In this document: positions 5,670 to 7,323 of the stretch, piece after piece
Position numbering within the stretch: the stretch's first letter is position 1
Layout of the letters: each line of letters begins with the position of its first letter
NCBI GenBank assembly: GCA_002401525.1
Contig: NVTH01000224.1
Span: forward strand, 1-7,323
Direction of reading: 5' to 3'
Length of the DNA stretch: 7,323 bases
Source: Moraxellaceae bacterium
GTDB lineage: Bacteria > Pseudomonadota > Gammaproteobacteria > Pseudomonadales > UBA3067
The notes under the pieces: generated by a model
Database searches by the model: none
What the model was told of the DNA's origin: nothing
What the model saw: only the letters and a program-made list of their open reading frames with translations
Made by a program: the position numbers and the translations under genes

Positions 5670-6323
5670 ATGATAAGAATTATAATTAAAAAGATGAGGG
5701 GGCAATACTCTTCAAAATTTAATGATAAAAGCTCGGGTTACAAGACTCAGCTTTCAATTTTAAGCTGTCTTTTTCTTCTGGCGGCGTGTTCGATTTCACC
5801 GGTTGAAAAGAGCCACTTTAAGTTTGAAGGGGGTGTGGCTGACTTTGACGGTATAAAAATAGCGGTAGGCCAGCCAGCGCCAGATTTTACGTTGTCAGAT
5901 GTGGATGGCAAGCAGGTAAGTCTTTCTTCCTTTAAAGGCAAGAAGCATGTTTTGTTAGTGGTTTATCGAGGCAACTGGTGTCCCTATTGTATGAGTCAGC
6001 TTGATAGTTTTGAGTCACTGCTGCCGCTATTAGGACGTTATGACATTCAATTAGTGGGGGTGAGTCCTGATTTACTGAAAAAAGTGAATAAAACCACGAA
6101 AAAGTTTGATAACGATTATATATTTTTAAGCGATGAAAATATGGAGATGATTGATCTTTACGGTCTTCGGAAAGACGCGACTTTGCCCCATCCTGCAACA
6201 ATTTTGATTGATAGCAAAGGTGAGGTCGTCTGGTTTTACGCTAGCTCCAACTTTAAAGTACGCCCTGATGCAATGCAGATGAGAAAAATAATTGGTAAGC
6301 ATATTCGCAATAAAGGAATTTGA
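5670..6323 (+). CDS. Redoxin-domain lipoprotein (peroxiredoxin-like/AhpC-TSA fold) with CPYC centre
   Basis: Numbered from the ATG at 5670, the product has 217 residues. Its N-terminus contains lysines and arginine, a hydrophobic stretch and the lipobox LAAC (Cys at about 40), so it should be lipidated. Ser after the Cys predicts outer-membrane sorting. The mature part opens with the redoxin signature VGQPAPDFTLSDVDG, then YRGNWCPYC with cysteines at about 104 and 107. The YRGxWCPYC motif is typical of the Prx-like/AhpC-TSA group with a thioredoxin-style CxxC. PHPATILIDSKGEVVWFY carries the usual cis-proline region. A thiol-disulfide or peroxide-reducing role in the envelope is likely. The start is uncertain: GTG 5652 or ATG 5655 would add residues, and ATG 5694 would give a shorter signal peptide. 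I chose 5670 because GGAA (5661-5664) lies suitably upstream. The gene ends shortly before a terminator. Confidence 0.85.
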   Translation: MIRIIIKKMRGQYSSKFNDKSSGYKTQLSILSCLFLLAACSISPVEKSHFKFEGGVADFDGIKIAVGQPAPDFTLSDVDGKQVSLSSFKGKKHVLLVVYRGNWCPYCMSQLDSFESLLPLLGRYDIQLVGVSPDLLKKVNKTTKKFDNDYIFLSDENMEMIDLYGLRKDATLPHPATILIDSKGEVVWFYASSNFKVRPDAMQMRKIIGKHIRNKGI

Positions 6324-6362
6324 GGGTTATACGCTAATAGCAAAGTTTTTTATAACGATAAT

Positions 6363-6390
6363 AGGCTGGCATTGAGTGCTGGCCTTTTTT
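6363..6390 (+). terminator. Intrinsic terminator of the redoxin lipoprotein gene
   Basis: AGGCTGGCA (6363-6371) pairs with TGCTGGCCT (6377-6385) with two G-U pairs around a five-base loop, followed directly by a T-run to 6390. It lies 40 bases after the stop codon. Confidence 0.85.
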
Positions 6391-6461
6391 GTTTCTGGGG
6401 GGATATTTGGGGCGGTGTTAATTGTGGAAGATGCTAGTGGGGGGAGAGCGAATAGGAAAAA

Positions 6462-6513
6462 GTGAGTTAGTGAGTTAGCGAGTATCAGGATCTATGATCA
6501 ATATGGATCTATG
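6462..6513. repeat. Short direct repeats upstream of the HD-domain gene
   Basis: GTGAGTTA occurs twice in tandem (6462-6477), followed by a degenerate third unit GCGAGTAT. GGATCTATG occurs twice (6488-6496 and 6505-6513) with start-to-start spacing of 17 bases. They sit 130-180 bases before the start at 6641 in an otherwise featureless gap and could be regulatory sites or chance. Confidence 0.3.
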
Positions 6514-6640
6514 CTTAATGAAAGTGAATGTTGCTGCTCTGCTAGATATTCGAGGGGTGCGAGGTGGAGAATGCTTAGCATGTATAGCCGCGCATTTGCC
6601 CTAAAGAGTTAATAGTTTTAAGCGAAGCGGTTTATATAAT

Positions 6641-7323
6641 ATGACCCATGCGGAAAGTTCTGAAGAGAGTAAAAATCAGGCGGAAAAAGAGGCTCCTGAC
6701 TTCTCTGCGGCGGATTTTAAAGAGCCTGACAAGAAAGGGGCGAAAGATAAGGCTGCAAATGAAACGCCCGCCCCCAAGCAAGAAGAGCCTCTTGAGGATG
6801 TGCTGTTTCAACATGCACGAGGCTATGTTTCGTTTAAGAAAATAAAAGATAAAGCAGGGAAAACAGTAATCAAAAAGGGCGGCAAGCTTGCCTATAAAAT
6901 GGTCGAGCTGTTTGCTAAAAAAGAAACTGCTGCTATTGCAAAAACATTTGCTGATACTAAAGAGTTGATTAGTAGCAAAAAGGTAATTCAGGATATCGAT
7001 GCGTTTGTAGAGAATTGCGCAGATCTGCGAGTCATCGAACAAAATGTTCAATGTCAGGCGGTGATCAATGATTTAGGCTATTCGGTAAACCTTCCGCCTG
7101 AAATTAAATATTATTTAACCATCATGTCAAACCAGTTTCCTGAGCTGTATCAGAAATCCTTGTTCTGTGCATGGTTTTCAACGTTATTGGCAAAGCAGCA
7201 GGAGCAAGGGAAAGAGCAGTTAAAAGAAACCTTTTTGGTGGGCTTGCTACATGATTTAGGCCTGCTTTTTGTACCTGAACAGATGCAGAAGAAGATGAAT
7301 AATTTTACGCCGACGGAATGGCA
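6641..7323 (+). CDS. HD/HDOD-like domain protein with charged disordered N-terminus (partial, runs off the right edge)
   Basis: An open frame of 227 codons runs from ATG 6641 to the window end without a stop. No alternative start lies between it and the in-frame TAA at 6602. Residues 1-55 are rich in Lys, Glu, Asp, Ala and Pro and are probably disordered. Residues 60-115 are basic and helix-like. A globular part begins near 120. FLVGLLHDLGLLFVP (198-212) has the HD doublet (H204, D205) in the setting seen in HDOD and HD-GYP proteins, where the doublet is followed by I/L-G. The upstream part, YQKSLFCAWFSTLLAKQQ (170-187), resembles the helix before the doublet but lacks the first metal-binding histidine of active HD phosphohydrolases. 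That favours an HDOD-like or signalling role, but the C-terminal half is missing. No good ribosome binding site is visible: TATAAT (6635-6640) touches the ATG. No signal peptide is seen. Confidence 0.75.
   Translation, partial: MTHAESSEESKNQAEKEAPDFSAADFKEPDKKGAKDKAANETPAPKQEEPLEDVLFQHARGYVSFKKIKDKAGKTVIKKGGKLAYKMVELFAKKETAAIAKTFADTKELISSKKVIQDIDAFVENCADLRVIEQNVQCQAVINDLGYSVNLPPEIKYYLTIMSNQFPELYQKSLFCAWFSTLLAKQQEQGKEQLKETFLVGLLHDLGLLFVPEQMQKKMNNFTPTEW

Noticed and set aside
3..6323. Reading the window as a defence island or new multi-gene system
   Set aside because: The genes differ in strand, are mostly closed by their own terminators or long gaps, and comprise common metabolic and stress families. 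No defence, phage or mobility genes are visible.
6632..7051. Minus-strand open frame of 139 codons rich in Phe and Leu, and a short basic plus-strand frame at 6648-6845
   Set aside because: Both are shadows of the Lys/Glu-rich partial gene that starts at 6641. Their biased composition mirrors its codons in other frames.

Overview
The window looks like chromosomal DNA from a gammaproteobacterium, probably a marine or aquatic heterotroph. This is inferred from the moderate, slightly AT-rich base composition, Shine-Dalgarno starts, a classic TTCG-loop intrinsic terminator, and the gene types present: an SCP-x-like thiolase, an acyl-CoA ligase, a redoxin lipoprotein and an HD/HDOD-type protein. 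I cannot name a genus. I see no rRNA, tRNA, CRISPR array, transposase or phage gene.

Layout, left to right. Positions 3-425 (+) hold the C-terminal end of an SCP-x/lipid-transfer-type thiolase. A 624-base gap follows, with two hairpins just after the thiolase, an 18-bp AT-rich tandem repeat, and a candidate promoter/operator plus hairpin-rich leader. These lead to a complete acyl-CoA synthetase (1056-2627, +), closed by a strong terminator at 2639-2662. Next is a small heat-shock (Hsp20) protein with an unusual N-terminal extension that appears internally duplicated (2882-3682, +). It converges on a minus-strand GIY-YIG-like protein with a long charged tail (3714-4217, -), across a 31-base gap holding a perfect 22-bp palindrome. 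A gap of about 600 bases with little recognisable content precedes a nitroreductase-family flavoprotein (4824-5522, +). A secreted lipoprotein with a CPYC redoxin centre follows (5670-6323, +) and ends in a good terminator. After a 250-base gap, a gene for a protein with a charged, probably disordered N-terminus and an HD/HDOD-like motif starts at 6641 and runs off the right edge.

The thiolase and acyl-CoA ligase fit one theme, CoA-dependent degradation of lipid, sterol or other carboxylic-acid side chains. They are probably separate transcription units. The other genes are single-gene units with individual promoters or terminators and no obvious shared pathway, although chaperone, flavoprotein and redoxin functions suggest general stress and redox housekeeping. 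I do not see convincing evidence for a new multi-gene system. The items most worth following up are the domain architectures of the Hsp20 and GIY-YIG-like proteins and the regulatory region of the acyl-CoA synthetase.
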